Shown: in pieces, positions 1 to 9,264 of the stretch
Layout of the letters: each line of letters opens with the position of its first letter
How positions within the stretch are numbered: the stretch's first letter is position 1
NCBI GenBank assembly: GCA_014727915.1
Contig: WJMO01000009.1
Coordinates: 62,001-126,000, forward strand
Direction of reading: 5' to 3'
Source: Candidatus Altarchaeales archaeon
Lineage (GTDB): Archaea; Altiarchaeota; Altiarchaeia; IMC4; SCGC-AAA252-I15
Length of the DNA stretch: 64,000 bases
The notes under the pieces: generated by a model
Database searches by the model: none
What the model saw: the letters and a program-made list of their open reading frames with translations, nothing else
What the model was told of the DNA's origin: nothing
Program-made: the position numbers and the translations under genes

Positions 1-903
1 GGAGGCAGCATTCAGGTCCCGGTTGTCCCTGACATTGACTTCGAGAGTGTATCCCCCCTCGGAGACGCCGTCTCTCACGCCCACTTCAAGCTCTAAATCC
101 CGCTCCAAACCCTGCTCTAACCTGACTTCCCTCACGGTGCGTTGCTTGCTCTCGAAGCCTTCCGGCAGCCTGATGTCCAGAAGGTAGGACCCTGACTGGT
201 TGGACTTGACCTTCACCTCCAAGGCCATAGTGTCACCGGTCTCGACCTCCTCCTCGTTCTCAAATCTCACACTTACATCCGGCAGCTGGCATCTCCCGCA
301 CGGCCCTCCGCAGTCTATCCAATCCTCTCCCTGGTTCATCATCCCGTCATCGCAGGACGGTTCGGGCTCAGTCGACGTGGTTGTAGTGCTCGTGGTGGCA
401 GTTGTCGACGTGGTTGCTGTGCTGGTTGTTGTTGTCGCCAGCGTAGATGTGGTCGTCGTTGGTGCGATGTCCCCTGCACTGGGGTATGGGTAGTTCGTGG
501 TTGTCGTGGTGGACGTGCTCGTATCCCTAGGAGTGAAGGGCCGGGTGGTCGACGTCTGCATTGTCGTGGCTGTCGTGCTCGTCTCGCATGGTGGCAGATA
601 GCATTTCAGCGTGATGTCGTCTACGCAGCACCCGCAGCTCATGCACTCGCCGGGGCTCTGGCAGCTGCAGTCCCTGCAGCATTCGAACATGTCATAGTCC
701 TCTCTTGGGACGCACCCGGATGTCGTCCACATGCAGACCATGCAGCGCTCGCACTGGTCCTGCGTCGAGCAGTGGCATCCGACGCAGCATCCGTCCCCCG
801 ACTCTGTGGTGGTCGTGACGTTCGGGAGAGTCCTGATTATATAAGCCGCTGAGACGGTCGTGGCCAAGAGGGCCAAAGCCAATAAAGTGATGGTCCTGTT
901 CAT
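1..903 (-). CDS. Secreted Cys-rich / Thr-rich surface protein, 3' end beyond the window
   Basis: The reading frame opens with ATG at 903 and stays open for 301 codons to the left window edge, so the protein is incomplete. Residues 1-20 form a signal peptide (basic start, Leu/Ala-rich core, ends VSAA). Residues about 38-105 are very cysteine-rich (CC, CxxC and CxxxC spacings), suggesting a disulfide-knotted or metal-binding module. About residues 108-185 are a low-complexity Thr/Ser linker of the mucin type, followed by a short DCGGPC motif common in exported archaeal proteins, then a beta-rich segment resembling CARDB/DUF11-type cell-surface repeats. Its ATG overlaps the TGA of the upstream gene (ATGA), so the two are probably co-translated. 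It resembles the lipoproteins at 54592 and 55016 in design. Extracellular location is a good inference; function is unknown. Confidence 0.85.
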   Translation of the reverse strand, partial: MNRTITLLALALLATTVSAAYIIRTLPNVTTTTESGDGCCVGCHCSTQDQCERCMVCMWTTSGCVPREDYDMFECCRDCSCQSPGECMSCGCCVDDITLKCYLPPCETSTTATTMQTSTTRPFTPRDTSTSTTTTTNYPYPSAGDIAPTTTTSTLATTTTSTATTSTTATTSTTTTSTEPEPSCDDGMMNQGEDWIDCGGPCGRCQLPDVSVRFENEEEVETGDTMALEVKVKSNQSGSYLLDIRLPEGFESKQRTVREVRLEQGLERDLELEVGVRDGVSEGGYTLEVNVRDNRDLNAAS

Positions 904-1526
904 TTCCCCTCTTTTTCCCTTATCCTCGCCTCGATCTCTATGAGCTTCTTCTGCTCGTCCCTGTTGATCTCCCTGTAGCTCTCCTCGTCTATCTCCCTCC
1001 GGTGATATTTGGACTTTATCATCGATATCATCCCTGTTATCTGGTCCCGTTCCTTTCTCAGCTCCTCCAGGGAAGGCTCCTTCTCGCTCTTCTTGAGGAA
1101 CACTTGGTCCAACACTATTACTGCAATTACCAGTGCCGCGACTGCCGCCACGATCCAGAACCCGTATCTTTCCACGACCACGTCGGTGTAGTTGGACTCG
1201 GACGCTATGTTGAAGTTCAGGGGGTAGACGGCGTTGGCTGCCGCGGCTTCGCTTGTACGCTGGTTGGGGTTGGTGTCTCCAACTCTCAGGTAGACGTCAT
1301 AGTAGCTTCCGGGGGGGACGTCAACGGCGTAGAATCCCCGTTCGTCCGTCTTTGTGGCGGCTATGGTGTTCGAGTGGTCGTCGCTCCGGTACACGTCCAC
1401 CTTCAGGCCTTCGATGCTCTCTCCGCTGTTGCCATCCCTGACATAACCCTGTATTGTCGCGTATTCCTGGGCGACTGCGGCTCCTGCCGTGAGGATCAGC
1501 AATGCTAGGGCGTAGTATGGTCTCAT
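900..1526 (-). CDS. Exported membrane-anchored protein with Cna-B/carboxypeptidase-regulatory-like domain
   Basis: A 208-residue protein. Residues 1-19 are a signal peptide. Residues about 24-100 look like a transthyretin-like/carboxypeptidase regulatory beta-sandwich (IQGYVRDGNSGE start, then a GFYAVDVPPGSY stretch), a fold used in surface adhesion or stalk proteins. A single transmembrane helix lies near residues 122-145, followed by a charged cytoplasmic tail of about 60 residues predicted to be a coiled coil (LEELRKERDQ repeats). It therefore presents one domain outside and a helical tail inside. It overlaps the next gene by 4 bases (ATGA), which suggests the two form one surface assembly. 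The start ATG at 1526 is preferred because an upstream ATG runs straight into a stop. Specific partner unknown. Confidence 0.8.
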   Translation of the reverse strand: MRPYYALALLILTAGAAVAQEYATIQGYVRDGNSGESIEGLKVDVYRSDDHSNTIAATKTDERGFYAVDVPPGSYYDVYLRVGDTNPNQRTSEAAAANAVYPLNFNIASESNYTDVVVERYGFWIVAAVAALVIAVIVLDQVFLKKSEKEPSLEELRKERDQITGMISMIKSKYHRREIDEESYREINRDEQKKLIEIEARIREKEGK

Positions 1527-1560
1527 GCCATGGAAATATTACCTTTCACCGCATTAAAAT

Positions 1561-2784
1561 CTAGTAGTCTGAGAGGGTCTTCTGCCCGCCCTTGTAGTAT
1601 CTGTCCCTCTCACCGTCCAATGTGGGGTGGCCGTACATCCCCCCTCCTCCTGCCACGTACTTCATACGCCCCTCACGGAACATCTTGATTATGGCTCCCA
1701 CCTCCCTGTCCTCCCTGATTATCTCTTCGATGTCCTCGTCCACTAGCACGTTTATCTCTGTCTTGAACTTCCCAACCAGCGCATCCCAACGTTCCTTCAC
1801 CTTCTTGCTAGTGATGGTCCGTGTCCTGGTAGCCAATGCTATCACCTCTGCGAGGGGGAGTATGTGTATGTAATGTGGCCGGTGGGTGGGGTGCCTTGGC
1901 TCCTCCCATGTTGCCAGTTCATCTATCCGCTCGGCCACGCCCTTCTTGATGATGCCCCTGCACTCCGGGCACCTCCTCTTCAGCTTCATGGCCTCCTCCC
2001 ATTTGAACTTCAGGTAGCATCGGCTGCAGGCGGTCACATGGTACTTCCCCTCCAAAGGCTTCAAGCCCACGTTCAGGGTGAACTTCCTACCATGATCCCG
2101 GGATATGGCTTTCCTCATTTCCTCGAAGGTCAGCTCCTTCACCTCCACCCTGTTGAATTCCCTGCCGAGCCGGTGGGGCCATGGGCTGTGGCAGTCGCTG
2201 TTGGTCATGTAGGTTAGGTCCTGCAGCTCTTCTATCCTGTCGGCTGCGTAGGTGTCCGCGGACAGCCCGAGTTCCAGGAACCGCACGCGCTTCAGGTTGT
2301 CTCCGTAGCATTCCTTCAGAGAGTCGTATTCCTTGTAGACTGCCGTCCAGGGAGTGAACGCGTGTGAGGGGCCGATCAGCCCGTTAACGTCTTCCACATG
2401 GTCTGCCAGCTCTTCCCCGTTCAACCTGACATTGGGCCTCCCGTCCGACCTCAGGTTTGGGCTGTGGGGCTTCAGGGCTTCCGCGAGAGAGTCAGCGGCA
2501 GAAAGTGAGGGTAGTAATATGACGTGGTGGACGCGTTTCACGTCCTCGACTTCTGCCTGCACGATGAACCGGGTCTTGGAGTGCCTTGTGGTGTAGAGCC
2601 CCTCCTCGTCTATCAGGTGCTCTCGCAGGTGCTTCCTCCACATTGGGTGCAGCGCGTCGCTCGTGGCGACCACGTCCAACCCCTTCAGCGGAGCCTGCTC
2701 AGCTATCAGGGGGACTGTCATGTCCTTTGAGGTCCCGCCGGAGTACTTGCCGTGTATGTGGAAGTCTACGTTAGCCTCTAACAT
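1561..2784 (-). CDS. Endonuclease Q (EndoQ), PHP-domain DNA repair nuclease
   Basis: The 407-residue protein matches the TIGR00375 / EndoQ family in length and architecture. The N-terminal PHP metal-binding domain begins with the HxH motif at residues 9-11, and further metal ligands are seen in the DCH segment near 197-199. A zinc-binding module follows with C253, C256, C272 and C275. The C-terminal part contains the glycine-rich segment GGGGMYG characteristic of the family. EndoQ enzymes of Thermococcales nick DNA on the 5' side of deaminated bases (uracil, hypoxanthine) and abasic sites, so this is a probable base-damage repair enzyme. It lies between genes of unrelated function on the minus strand, and nothing suggests co-regulation. 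Identification rests on motifs and length, not on a search. Confidence 0.87.
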   Translation of the reverse strand: MLEANVDFHIHGKYSGGTSKDMTVPLIAEQAPLKGLDVVATSDALHPMWRKHLREHLIDEEGLYTTRHSKTRFIVQAEVEDVKRVHHVILLPSLSAADSLAEALKPHSPNLRSDGRPNVRLNGEELADHVEDVNGLIGPSHAFTPWTAVYKEYDSLKECYGDNLKRVRFLELGLSADTYAADRIEELQDLTYMTNSDCHSPWPHRLGREFNRVEVKELTFEEMRKAISRDHGRKFTLNVGLKPLEGKYHVTACSRCYLKFKWEEAMKLKRRCPECRGIIKKGVAERIDELATWEEPRHPTHRPHYIHILPLAEVIALATRTRTITSKKVKERWDALVGKFKTEINVLVDEDIEEIIREDREVGAIIKMFREGRMKYVAGGGGMYGHPTLDGERDRYYKGGQKTLSDY

Positions 2785-2814
2785 GATAAGAAAGCATATG
2801 GAATAGGGGTTTAA

Positions 2815-3702
2815 CTATGAGTGTGGCGAGTGGGGCCTGCTTTCAACGCCGTAGACCACTCCAATCTTCTTGACGCGCTTCTCTCCCATGTCGCTCTTGC
2901 CTATCCCCCTCTTTCCGTCCATCATATCCACGATCAACCCTATAGTCTCATCCTCTACCTTCAGTTTTGAGGCTTCCTCCATGTCCTTCTCCTGGGCCAG
3001 CTCTGCTATGGCTTCCTCCCGTCTGGCCTGCAGACTGTCCCTCACCCTTCCCCGTTCGTCCCCCACTACGGGCCGGAAGCTGAACTGCTCGTTCTCTATG
3101 TGCCTTGCAGTAACTGAGACATTATTGGGTGCGCCCTCCTGTATCCTCACCTGGTATTGTGTGCCGTCCAATACTAACTCCAGGTTTCCGCTCTTACCCT
3201 CATAGTGGACTCCCTCTCCCATGGTGGTCGCTCTTGCGTTGTTGTTGTATCCTCTGTGCTCTGATGGCATTTCATCGTGTCTGAGCGTAAGGTACTCGTG
3301 CATTCTCGCCAGCGCCATTATATGCCCTCTCTTGCTGGTGTGGTTAGTGTCTTCCTCGTCAAGTATCCTCTTCTGGAGGTCGCTCAGGTCTGACATCCCG
3401 CTTCGTATTTCCTCCTTGGTTGGCTGGCGTTCACGCATCCTGCCGCCTTCGACGCTTAGGACGCAGCATTCGATGTCGTCTCCTGTTTTCCGGACTGTCA
3501 GGATGCCCCCTCCGGTCTTGCCTCCTCCGAGGCCTGTTTTGAAGGTGTATGACTCCACCAGCTCATCCGATCCCGGTATGGGGTCCTGGGTCCTTATGAT
3601 GTCCGTGGAGATGGGCATGGGCTCGACATTCTTCTCCCCGGGTTTGGGGGCGCTTTCCGGGCCTGCCGCTATAACCCCTCCTTTGACCGTCTTCTCAGGC
3701 AT
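2815..3702 (-). CDS. Hypothetical protein, 295 aa
   Basis: I do not recognise this protein. It is hydrophilic, with no signal peptide or membrane segment. The first 35 residues are Pro/Gly/Lys-rich and probably disordered. A glycine-rich stretch (LGGGKTGGG) lies near residue 60, and the second half contains charged helices (EEAIAELAQEKDMEEASKLK). The ATG at 3702 has a TATA-like element (TTATACATAAG, about 3719-3729) at the spacing expected for a leaderless archaeal transcript, which supports both the start and a real gene. The style (disordered basic N-terminus, no homology that I recognise) recalls the unknown proteins at 52787 and 56927. Confidence 0.7.
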   Translation of the reverse strand: MPEKTVKGGVIAAGPESAPKPGEKNVEPMPISTDIIRTQDPIPGSDELVESYTFKTGLGGGKTGGGILTVRKTGDDIECCVLSVEGGRMRERQPTKEEIRSGMSDLSDLQKRILDEEDTNHTSKRGHIMALARMHEYLTLRHDEMPSEHRGYNNNARATTMGEGVHYEGKSGNLELVLDGTQYQVRIQEGAPNNVSVTARHIENEQFSFRPVVGDERGRVRDSLQARREEAIAELAQEKDMEEASKLKVEDETIGLIVDMMDGKRGIGKSDMGEKRVKKIGVVYGVESRPHSPHS

Positions 3703-3771
3703 TTTGGTCTGCTTTTCTTATGTATAACCTTAAGAATCGCTTTTATTTATCTATGGTATCCTACTGGTTTC

Positions 3772-5535
3772 TCAGTTTTCCTCAACGGCTTCTACCATCA
3801 TCTGCCTCTGCCTTGGCTCCAGTTTGAAGAGGGTTGTGGTGTACTTTGACTGGTCCAGGTCCGCGTGGTGCCAGTCTTCGGTCTCCATGGAGAAGACGAT
3901 GGTCGACTTGTACCTGTTGAACAGTTCCAGCCCGTATAACCCCGACGGTGGTATCGGCGATCCTGTTTCGGCGTCGACGAGCATCCCGTTCTCCTTGTCG
4001 TAGACTATGTTCATGTAGGGTTTCATGTTCATCCTGTTGACTGGCACCATAAGCTCCGGGTCGAACTGTATGGCTCCCCGCTCGATAAGCCCCTGGAGGT
4101 TGATTGGCTCGTAGCTGAGCCCTGCGGTGGTTATGTAAACTGCGGTCCCGTTGGACATGTAGTCGTCGAGCATCTTCATATGCTTTGTCATCTCGTCCGT
4201 TTGGAAGGGGTTGGGGTGTCCCAGTCCCATTATGGGGTGGCCGTAGTATTCGTAGTGTCTGGTCTCGTCCATCCCTATCACAACATACCGGCCAGGAGCC
4301 ACTTCGGCTATCCTCTTGCTGAACTCGCAGGGGCCGCACTCCATCCTCCGGTAGTCGAGGACGGGTTTGAAGCCTATGAACATCCACGCAACCAACAGTA
4401 TCACCACAATGTTGGCGATGTTGCCCCAGTTCCTCTGCAGGTACTCGAGGCCCCAACCCATCATCATGACCGCTGGGGGGAAGGCGTGGAAGAAGAAGTA
4501 AGGGGAGGCTCCGCTGAAGTTCCCGAATATCATGAAATAGAGCGTCATCCATGCGACCAGCACCAGCCAGACCCCCCGTCTGCCCCTCCCGTAGTTGACG
4601 ACTATCGAGCCAATGAGAACCAGCCACCCGAGGTATGTGAGGGTCTTGGTGGCCCAGGGTATCGAATATCTCGTGAACGTTTCGGTGAAGAGTCCTACGC
4701 CCGCCTGTCCCTGGGCGGAGCCGGCGCTTCTTATGGCCTCAAAAAGGCTGAAACCCGGCTCGTGCATCATCTTGGGCACGTAGAAAAGCACGAACACGAC
4801 AAGCCCTGTCACCACTATGATCGACACGTCGCGTATGACGTCGAAGGGGTCTTCCATGAGGCTGAACTTCCAGCCTCCTCTCCTCTTCCTCTTCAGCTCG
4901 AATGGGGGGCTGTCATGGTAGTAGAAGAGGATGAGGGGCGCCAGGAAAAGTAGTTCCTGGTGGCGTACCGCGATGGCGAAGCCCCAGAGCGCGCCTGCCA
5001 GCACCTTCAGATGTGTGGTGTCCTCCTCCCTGGCTTTGATCAGCGCGTATGCGGTGGCCATCAGCGCCGCCGAACCCAGCACCAGGTCTTTGAGGTATGT
5101 GGAGAGGGAGAGGTGCAATGGTAGGAAGGCCAGTATTATCCCGGCGTATATGCCTGCTTCCCTGCTTTCCGTGAGCTTGACGGTCAGATAGTATATGAGG
5201 ACGCAGCCTAACGCGCCAAGCAGCGCGTTGGTGAACAGGAGCACGCCTTCGGCGCTGTCGCTCCCCGTGGCAGTATGCCATATGAGGTAGATTAGCGTGT
5301 TGAAGGCTGCGAAGCCCCCGTACCCGACGTCGCCTTGGAGGTAGTGGAGCCTGCCCTTTTCAACGGACCGTTCCGCCTCCTGGGCTGCGATGACCGAGTC
5401 CGTGTGCCACAGCCCCGGCTGCAGGTAGTAGAGCCTGAGGGAGAAGGCGATTATGAACAGTGCGACGATGGCCAACCTGGCTTGTTGCTCGTCCAGGACT
5501 CCGAACAGCTTCTTCGGCTTCTTCTTCCGCTTCAT
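3772..5535 (-). CDS. GT39/ArnT-like polytopic membrane glycosyltransferase
   Basis: A 587-residue membrane protein with a Lys-rich cytoplasmic N-terminus and roughly ten to twelve hydrophobic segments within residues 20-375, followed by a soluble C-terminal domain of about 200 residues. The first large loop carries WHTDSVIAAQEAE, where an acidic residue after the first transmembrane helix is the pattern of lipid-phosphosugar-dependent GT-C enzymes (PMT/ArnT/GT39). Such enzymes move a sugar from a polyprenyl phosphate donor to a protein or glycan on the outer face. The setting in a glycan-rich region, with a related protein at 31685, supports this. Substrate cannot be told. The soluble tail is probably extracellular and may bind the acceptor. 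Confidence 0.7.
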   Translation of the reverse strand: MKRKKKPKKLFGVLDEQQARLAIVALFIIAFSLRLYYLQPGLWHTDSVIAAQEAERSVEKGRLHYLQGDVGYGGFAAFNTLIYLIWHTATGSDSAEGVLLFTNALLGALGCVLIYYLTVKLTESREAGIYAGIILAFLPLHLSLSTYLKDLVLGSAALMATAYALIKAREEDTTHLKVLAGALWGFAIAVRHQELLFLAPLILFYYHDSPPFELKRKRRGGWKFSLMEDPFDVIRDVSIIVVTGLVVFVLFYVPKMMHEPGFSLFEAIRSAGSAQGQAGVGLFTETFTRYSIPWATKTLTYLGWLVLIGSIVVNYGRGRRGVWLVLVAWMTLYFMIFGNFSGASPYFFFHAFPPAVMMMGWGLEYLQRNWGNIANIVVILLVAWMFIGFKPVLDYRRMECGPCEFSKRIAEVAPGRYVVIGMDETRHYEYYGHPIMGLGHPNPFQTDEMTKHMKMLDDYMSNGTAVYITTAGLSYEPINLQGLIERGAIQFDPELMVPVNRMNMKPYMNIVYDKENGMLVDAETGSPIPPSGLYGLELFNRYKSTIVFSMETEDWHHADLDQSKYTTTLFKLEPRQRQMMVEAVEEN

Positions 5536-5578
5536 CTTTCTGAACTTATGGAATCCGTTGGTTTTAAACGTTCAGGGG

Positions 5579-6982
5579 TCACGTTATGCCTGTCTTCCTT
5601 GCTATGAGGCTCCGGCCCATCACGTACATCTTCCTCAGTCCGAACATCCCATGGCGGTATGCCATCTTGAACGGGTAGGTGGGCCTCAGGTAGAACCTTT
5701 TTATTATGTTGTTCCACTCCCTGGTTATCTCGTCGCCTGTCATGCCGCTGTCGTATAGGAGCTTTTTAGCCATGAAGTCGTGGCGGTAGGCCATCCAGTC
5801 GTCGTCCACCAGCCCCTGCCGGTCGAGGAGGTCGTAGAGCCTGCTTCCCGGGTAGGGTGTTATCACTCCCAGGCTGAGCTGGTCGACGTCCAGGTCCAGG
5901 GCGAGCTCCAGCGACTTCCGCTCAGATTCGACCGTGGACCCGGGCAGTCCCATCACGAAGAAAAGCCCGATGTAGAAACCGTAGTCTTTAGCGAGCTTAA
6001 CAGCCTCCCGTATCTGTTCTATGGTCTCGCCCTTGTCTATCCTCTCTAGCACCTTGCCGTCTCCGGATTCCACGCCGAAGAATATGCAGTATACGCCGGC
6101 GTCCCTCATCTTCCGGAACAGTTCCGGAGTCACCCTGTCGGCCCGTATGCCGTTGGGGAAGGCGATTGAGACGTCCCAACCCCTCTCTTTTATGCCGTCG
6201 AATATCCTCCCGGCCCGGTCCATGTCCAGGGTGAACGTGTCGTCGACGATGTGTATCTCCCTGTACCTGTACTTTGATTCCACCAGCTCCTCCACTTCTG
6301 CCAGGACGTTATCCGGGCTACGATCCCTGAACTTGCTGCCGAACGTGGCTTTGCAGCAGAAGATGCACTGGTGTGGGCAGCCCCTGCTGGTTATGATCGA
6401 GGCCATGGGCTTCCGCTTCACCTCCACGGCTTTGGTGTCATATTTGCGAAGGTCGAATATGTCCCTCGCGGGGAAGGGTATGGCGTCCAGGTCTTCTATG
6501 AACGGCCTGTCTCCGTTGCGGACGATTTTTGTCTTTCCCCTGTAGACGACGCCTTTCACGCCCATCATGCTGTCGCCGTCGCTGAGCCGCTGGGCCAGCT
6601 CCTTGATGGTCTCCTCTCCCTCCCCCACCACCCCGTAGTCTATCCACCCGAACTGTTTCAGCGTGTCCTCCGGCAGGGCTGATATGTGGGCTCCGCCCAG
6701 TATTGTCTTAACTCCGGGGTGGGCCTCTTTTATCTTCTTTAGCAGTCCGATGTTGTCGCTGATGTCGAAGGTTCGAGAGGTCGCCAGCACGGCGTCCGCG
6801 CGGGAAATTCCCACCTCATCAACCACTCTGCTGTCCGGGTATCCGTTTACTCTGCCGTCTATGACCTCCACCTCATGTCCCTCCCCTCTGAGAACGCTGG
6901 CCAGGTACCCCACACCCAATGGGAGGTACTGGATTTCGCTCCTGCGTTCTATGGATTTTGGGAGGGCGAAGGCGAATTTCAT
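5579..6982 (-). CDS. Cobalamin-binding-domain radical SAM enzyme
   Basis: 467 residues. The N-terminal about 140 residues have the Rossmann-like B12-binding fold of class B radical SAM enzymes (PLGVGYLASVLRGEGHEVEVIDG, then ILGGAHIS). The radical SAM core follows with the iron-sulfur motif CPHQCIFC (CX3CX2C), a glycine-rich SAM-binding region, and the usual FGVESGD and GLPGST segments of the BchE/elongator-like subgroup. The C-terminal 100 residues are basic. Family members perform methylations, ring formations or lipid/glycan modifications. Neighbouring glycosyltransferases suggest a surface lipid or sugar substrate, but that is inference. A second member of the same class is at 14441. It starts divergently from the GT4 gene at 7040, leaving under 60 bases for both promoters. 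Confidence 0.85.
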   Translation of the reverse strand: MKFAFALPKSIERRSEIQYLPLGVGYLASVLRGEGHEVEVIDGRVNGYPDSRVVDEVGISRADAVLATSRTFDISDNIGLLKKIKEAHPGVKTILGGAHISALPEDTLKQFGWIDYGVVGEGEETIKELAQRLSDGDSMMGVKGVVYRGKTKIVRNGDRPFIEDLDAIPFPARDIFDLRKYDTKAVEVKRKPMASIITSRGCPHQCIFCCKATFGSKFRDRSPDNVLAEVEELVESKYRYREIHIVDDTFTLDMDRAGRIFDGIKERGWDVSIAFPNGIRADRVTPELFRKMRDAGVYCIFFGVESGDGKVLERIDKGETIEQIREAVKLAKDYGFYIGLFFVMGLPGSTVESERKSLELALDLDVDQLSLGVITPYPGSRLYDLLDRQGLVDDDWMAYRHDFMAKKLLYDSGMTGDEITREWNNIIKRFYLRPTYPFKMAYRHGMFGLRKMYVMGRSLIARKTGIT

Positions 6983-7039
6983 CTTAGCCTATATTTATTG
7001 GCTCACCGGTTAAATAGAGCTAAACTTATAATAGACCAC

Positions 7040-8230
7040 ATGAGGGTCTTGTTCTTGAGCAACGAGCAGTTCCTCCCCCTCTCGGGAGGTGGGAGTGTGG
7101 GCAACTACCATCTGGTGAGGAAGCTGGTGGAACGCGGCCATGAGGTCACCGTGGCCACGCCGATCTACCTGGGTTCGGAGGAGGTTCGCCGTGTGGAGAT
7201 GGAGAACAACATAGTGCTGAAGCCGTTCTCCCCCTTCTACCTGCACAGGAACATATCCTTACGGGGGCCCAAGTACGTCCTCTACGGTTTCCTCTATACC
7301 TTCCACCTTCTGCGGCTTCTGCTGTCCGGGAGATACGATGTGGTGTTCGTCAGGAACTGTCTCCTGGCCTTCCCGGCTCTGCTCTTGAGGCCTTTGGCGA
7401 AGTGCTTCTACGCGCTGAGCATGACCGACTTCCTGACAGGGTTCCTCCACAACAACAAGAGCTACCCTGCGAAGGCGGTTGAGCTGTTGTTCAAGATGGA
7501 GCGGTCGACTGCAAGGCACTTTGACATAGTCTATGTGATAACCCCGGAGATGAAGCGGATGCTCGCCGCCGCCGGATGCCATGCCAGCAAAGTCCATGTG
7601 TCCCATGATGGCGTGGACACGGCCCTCTTCGACCCTTCCAAGGTGGATGAGAAGGAGGTCAACGACATACGGTGGAAGGTGGGCTTGGAGAAGAGGATCG
7701 TCCTATTCCACGGGACCGTCGACGGCCATGCGAAGGAAAAGCTGGCCGAGATAATCAGGGGCGTGACCTCCCGCAGCGAGGACATGGTGTTCATCCTGTT
7801 GGGCCAGGGCAAGAAGTACGAGGAGCTCAGGTCGGAGCTGGAATCCGACCGGGTCATGTTCCCAGGGTATGTGCCCCATGAGGAGATTCCCAAGTATGCT
7901 CTCGCCGCCGACATAGGGATAATACCCTACGAGCACACGTTCAACAGCAACATCATCATAACCTTGAAGCTGTTGGAGTATCTGGCGATGGGGCTGCCGG
8001 TGGTGTCGACCAACCTGAAGAGCATCGACGAACTGTTCGGAGCCTACGAGTTCGTCCGGCTCTCCCCCACCACCGAGGACTTCATCGAGAAGGTGTTGTC
8101 CGCAGGGTTCCAGGAGAAGTCCGGGGAGGCGGTGAACTACATCAAGGAATTGTACAGCTGGGACAAGGTGACTTCCCGGATGGTAGACGCGTTGGAAGAG
8201 AAATACGGCAAGGAAGTGGATGTTGTGTAG
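7040..8230 (+). CDS. GT4-family glycosyltransferase (GT-B fold)
   Basis: The chosen ATG at 7040 gives 396 residues beginning MRVLFLSNEQFLPLSGGG, the typical nucleotide-fold start of GT4 enzymes with the glycine-rich loop. A longer in-frame extension to 6875 would overlap the divergent radical SAM gene and lacks protein character. A TATA-like GTTAAATAG lies 23-31 bases upstream, fitting a leaderless transcript. The C-terminal Rossmann half shows IVLFHGTVDGHAKEK, FILLGQGKKYEEL and the donor-binding segment with KLLEYLAMGLPVVSTN (E-x7-E-like motif region). The enzyme would transfer a nucleotide-activated sugar to a lipid-linked glycan on the cytoplasmic side. It converges end-to-end with the gene at 8231. 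Confidence 0.85.
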   Translation: MRVLFLSNEQFLPLSGGGSVGNYHLVRKLVERGHEVTVATPIYLGSEEVRRVEMENNIVLKPFSPFYLHRNISLRGPKYVLYGFLYTFHLLRLLLSGRYDVVFVRNCLLAFPALLLRPLAKCFYALSMTDFLTGFLHNNKSYPAKAVELLFKMERSTARHFDIVYVITPEMKRMLAAAGCHASKVHVSHDGVDTALFDPSKVDEKEVNDIRWKVGLEKRIVLFHGTVDGHAKEKLAEIIRGVTSRSEDMVFILLGQGKKYEELRSELESDRVMFPGYVPHEEIPKYALAADIGIIPYEHTFNSNIIITLKLLEYLAMGLPVVSTNLKSIDELFGAYEFVRLSPTTEDFIEKVLSAGFQEKSGEAVNYIKELYSWDKVTSRMVDALEEKYGKEVDVV

Positions 8231-9244
8231 TCAGTGTCTGGTCCTGCATGCGAACTCCTTTATCACATCCAGGGGGTGGTCTATGAGGAGTGAGGGTTCG
8301 CCGTAGCATGCTATGAAGCAGGTCCGGTCGCATCTGAACTCGTCCCTTTGGAATCCTTCTATGAGCTCCTCGTAGCTGTCGTGCTCCAGGAGGTTCCCGG
8401 ACTTCTCTTTGAGCACCTCGCAGGGGTGGAAGACGTCTCCGTTGCTGAATATCCTGGGTATGATGAAGGGCCTGCACTTGAAGGGCTTGAAGTCCCTTAC
8501 TGTCTCAAGGAAACGGAGGCTCGTGTTTATGGGGTACCCCTCCCTTTTCATCTCTATTATCCGGTCCATTATCCTCTTGTACTCCTCGTTGTCCTTCAGG
8601 TATTCCGGTGCTGCTCCCCTCTCCACAACAGGTCCTATGCTGAGCCCGCAGTTGTTCTCGAACACGAAGCCCGCCACCTCCGACACGTTGTCCATGTTAT
8701 GCTCTCCTATGACGCAGTTGACGTTTATGGTGAAACCCCTCTCATCCTGGAGCTTCGAGTACTTCACGATGTTGTCCATTATCTTCTTCGCCGAGCCTTT
8801 GACGTTCGTGAGCTCGTCGTATCTGTCGTCCACCCTGTCCAGGCTGGTTGACACGATGTCCACATACTCCAATACTTCCTCCTTGCTGTCGAGGAGGCTG
8901 AGGTTGGTGAAGAGTATGATGGGCTTGAACTTGAGCCTCTTTGCCTCCTTCAGTATCTCTATGATGTCCGGCCTCAGCAGCGGCTCCCCACCAGTCAACG
9001 TTATCCCCGGGGTTACCCTCCTTATCTTCCCTAGTATCTCCTTGGTCTCCCCGGTGTTCAGGCCCTTGTCGTTGTTGTCTCGGAAGGCGCAGTAGCCGCA
9101 TCGGAAGTTGCAGTTCCGTGTTATGTAGAAGCCGGAGAGCATGGGCTTGAGGTTCCTCTCGTCCCCCAGCACCTTTATCCTGAACAGGTTCTCCAGATAG
9201 GCTGCCACGGCCTTTAGGGGTATGTCCCTGAAACCGTATCTCAT
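8231..9244 (-). CDS. Radical SAM protein with C-terminal cysteine cluster (SPASM-like)
   Basis: 337 residues. The radical SAM signature CNFRCGYC (CX3CX2C) is near residue 50, followed by the SAM-binding segment LTGGEPLLRPD and a TIM-barrel pattern (TSLDRVDDRYD, NVNCVIGEHN). The last about 90 residues hold a cluster of cysteines (KCRPF, FHPCEV, RCDRTCFIAC, FACR) consistent with an auxiliary iron-sulfur site of the SPASM/twitch type, though the spacing is not classic. Such enzymes modify peptides or act in cofactor or lipid biosynthesis (MoaA/HpnH/PqqE-like). Its stop abuts the stop of the convergent GT4 gene. The promoter appears to be a TATA element shared with the divergent gene at 9294. Confidence 0.82.
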   Translation of the reverse strand: MRYGFRDIPLKAVAAYLENLFRIKVLGDERNLKPMLSGFYITRNCNFRCGYCAFRDNNDKGLNTGETKEILGKIRRVTPGITLTGGEPLLRPDIIEILKEAKRLKFKPIILFTNLSLLDSKEEVLEYVDIVSTSLDRVDDRYDELTNVKGSAKKIMDNIVKYSKLQDERGFTINVNCVIGEHNMDNVSEVAGFVFENNCGLSIGPVVERGAAPEYLKDNEEYKRIMDRIIEMKREGYPINTSLRFLETVRDFKPFKCRPFIIPRIFSNGDVFHPCEVLKEKSGNLLEHDSYEELIEGFQRDEFRCDRTCFIACYGEPSLLIDHPLDVIKEFACRTRH

Positions 9245-9264
9245 CCCTACCTATATTGTCGACA

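Noticed and set aside
200..493. 97-codon open frame on the plus strand rich in Val/Asp
   Set aside because: It is the antisense shadow of the Thr-rich linker of the minus-strand surface protein; long runs of ACC/ACG give open GTC/GGT frames on the other strand. The same applies to the frame at 55342-56208.
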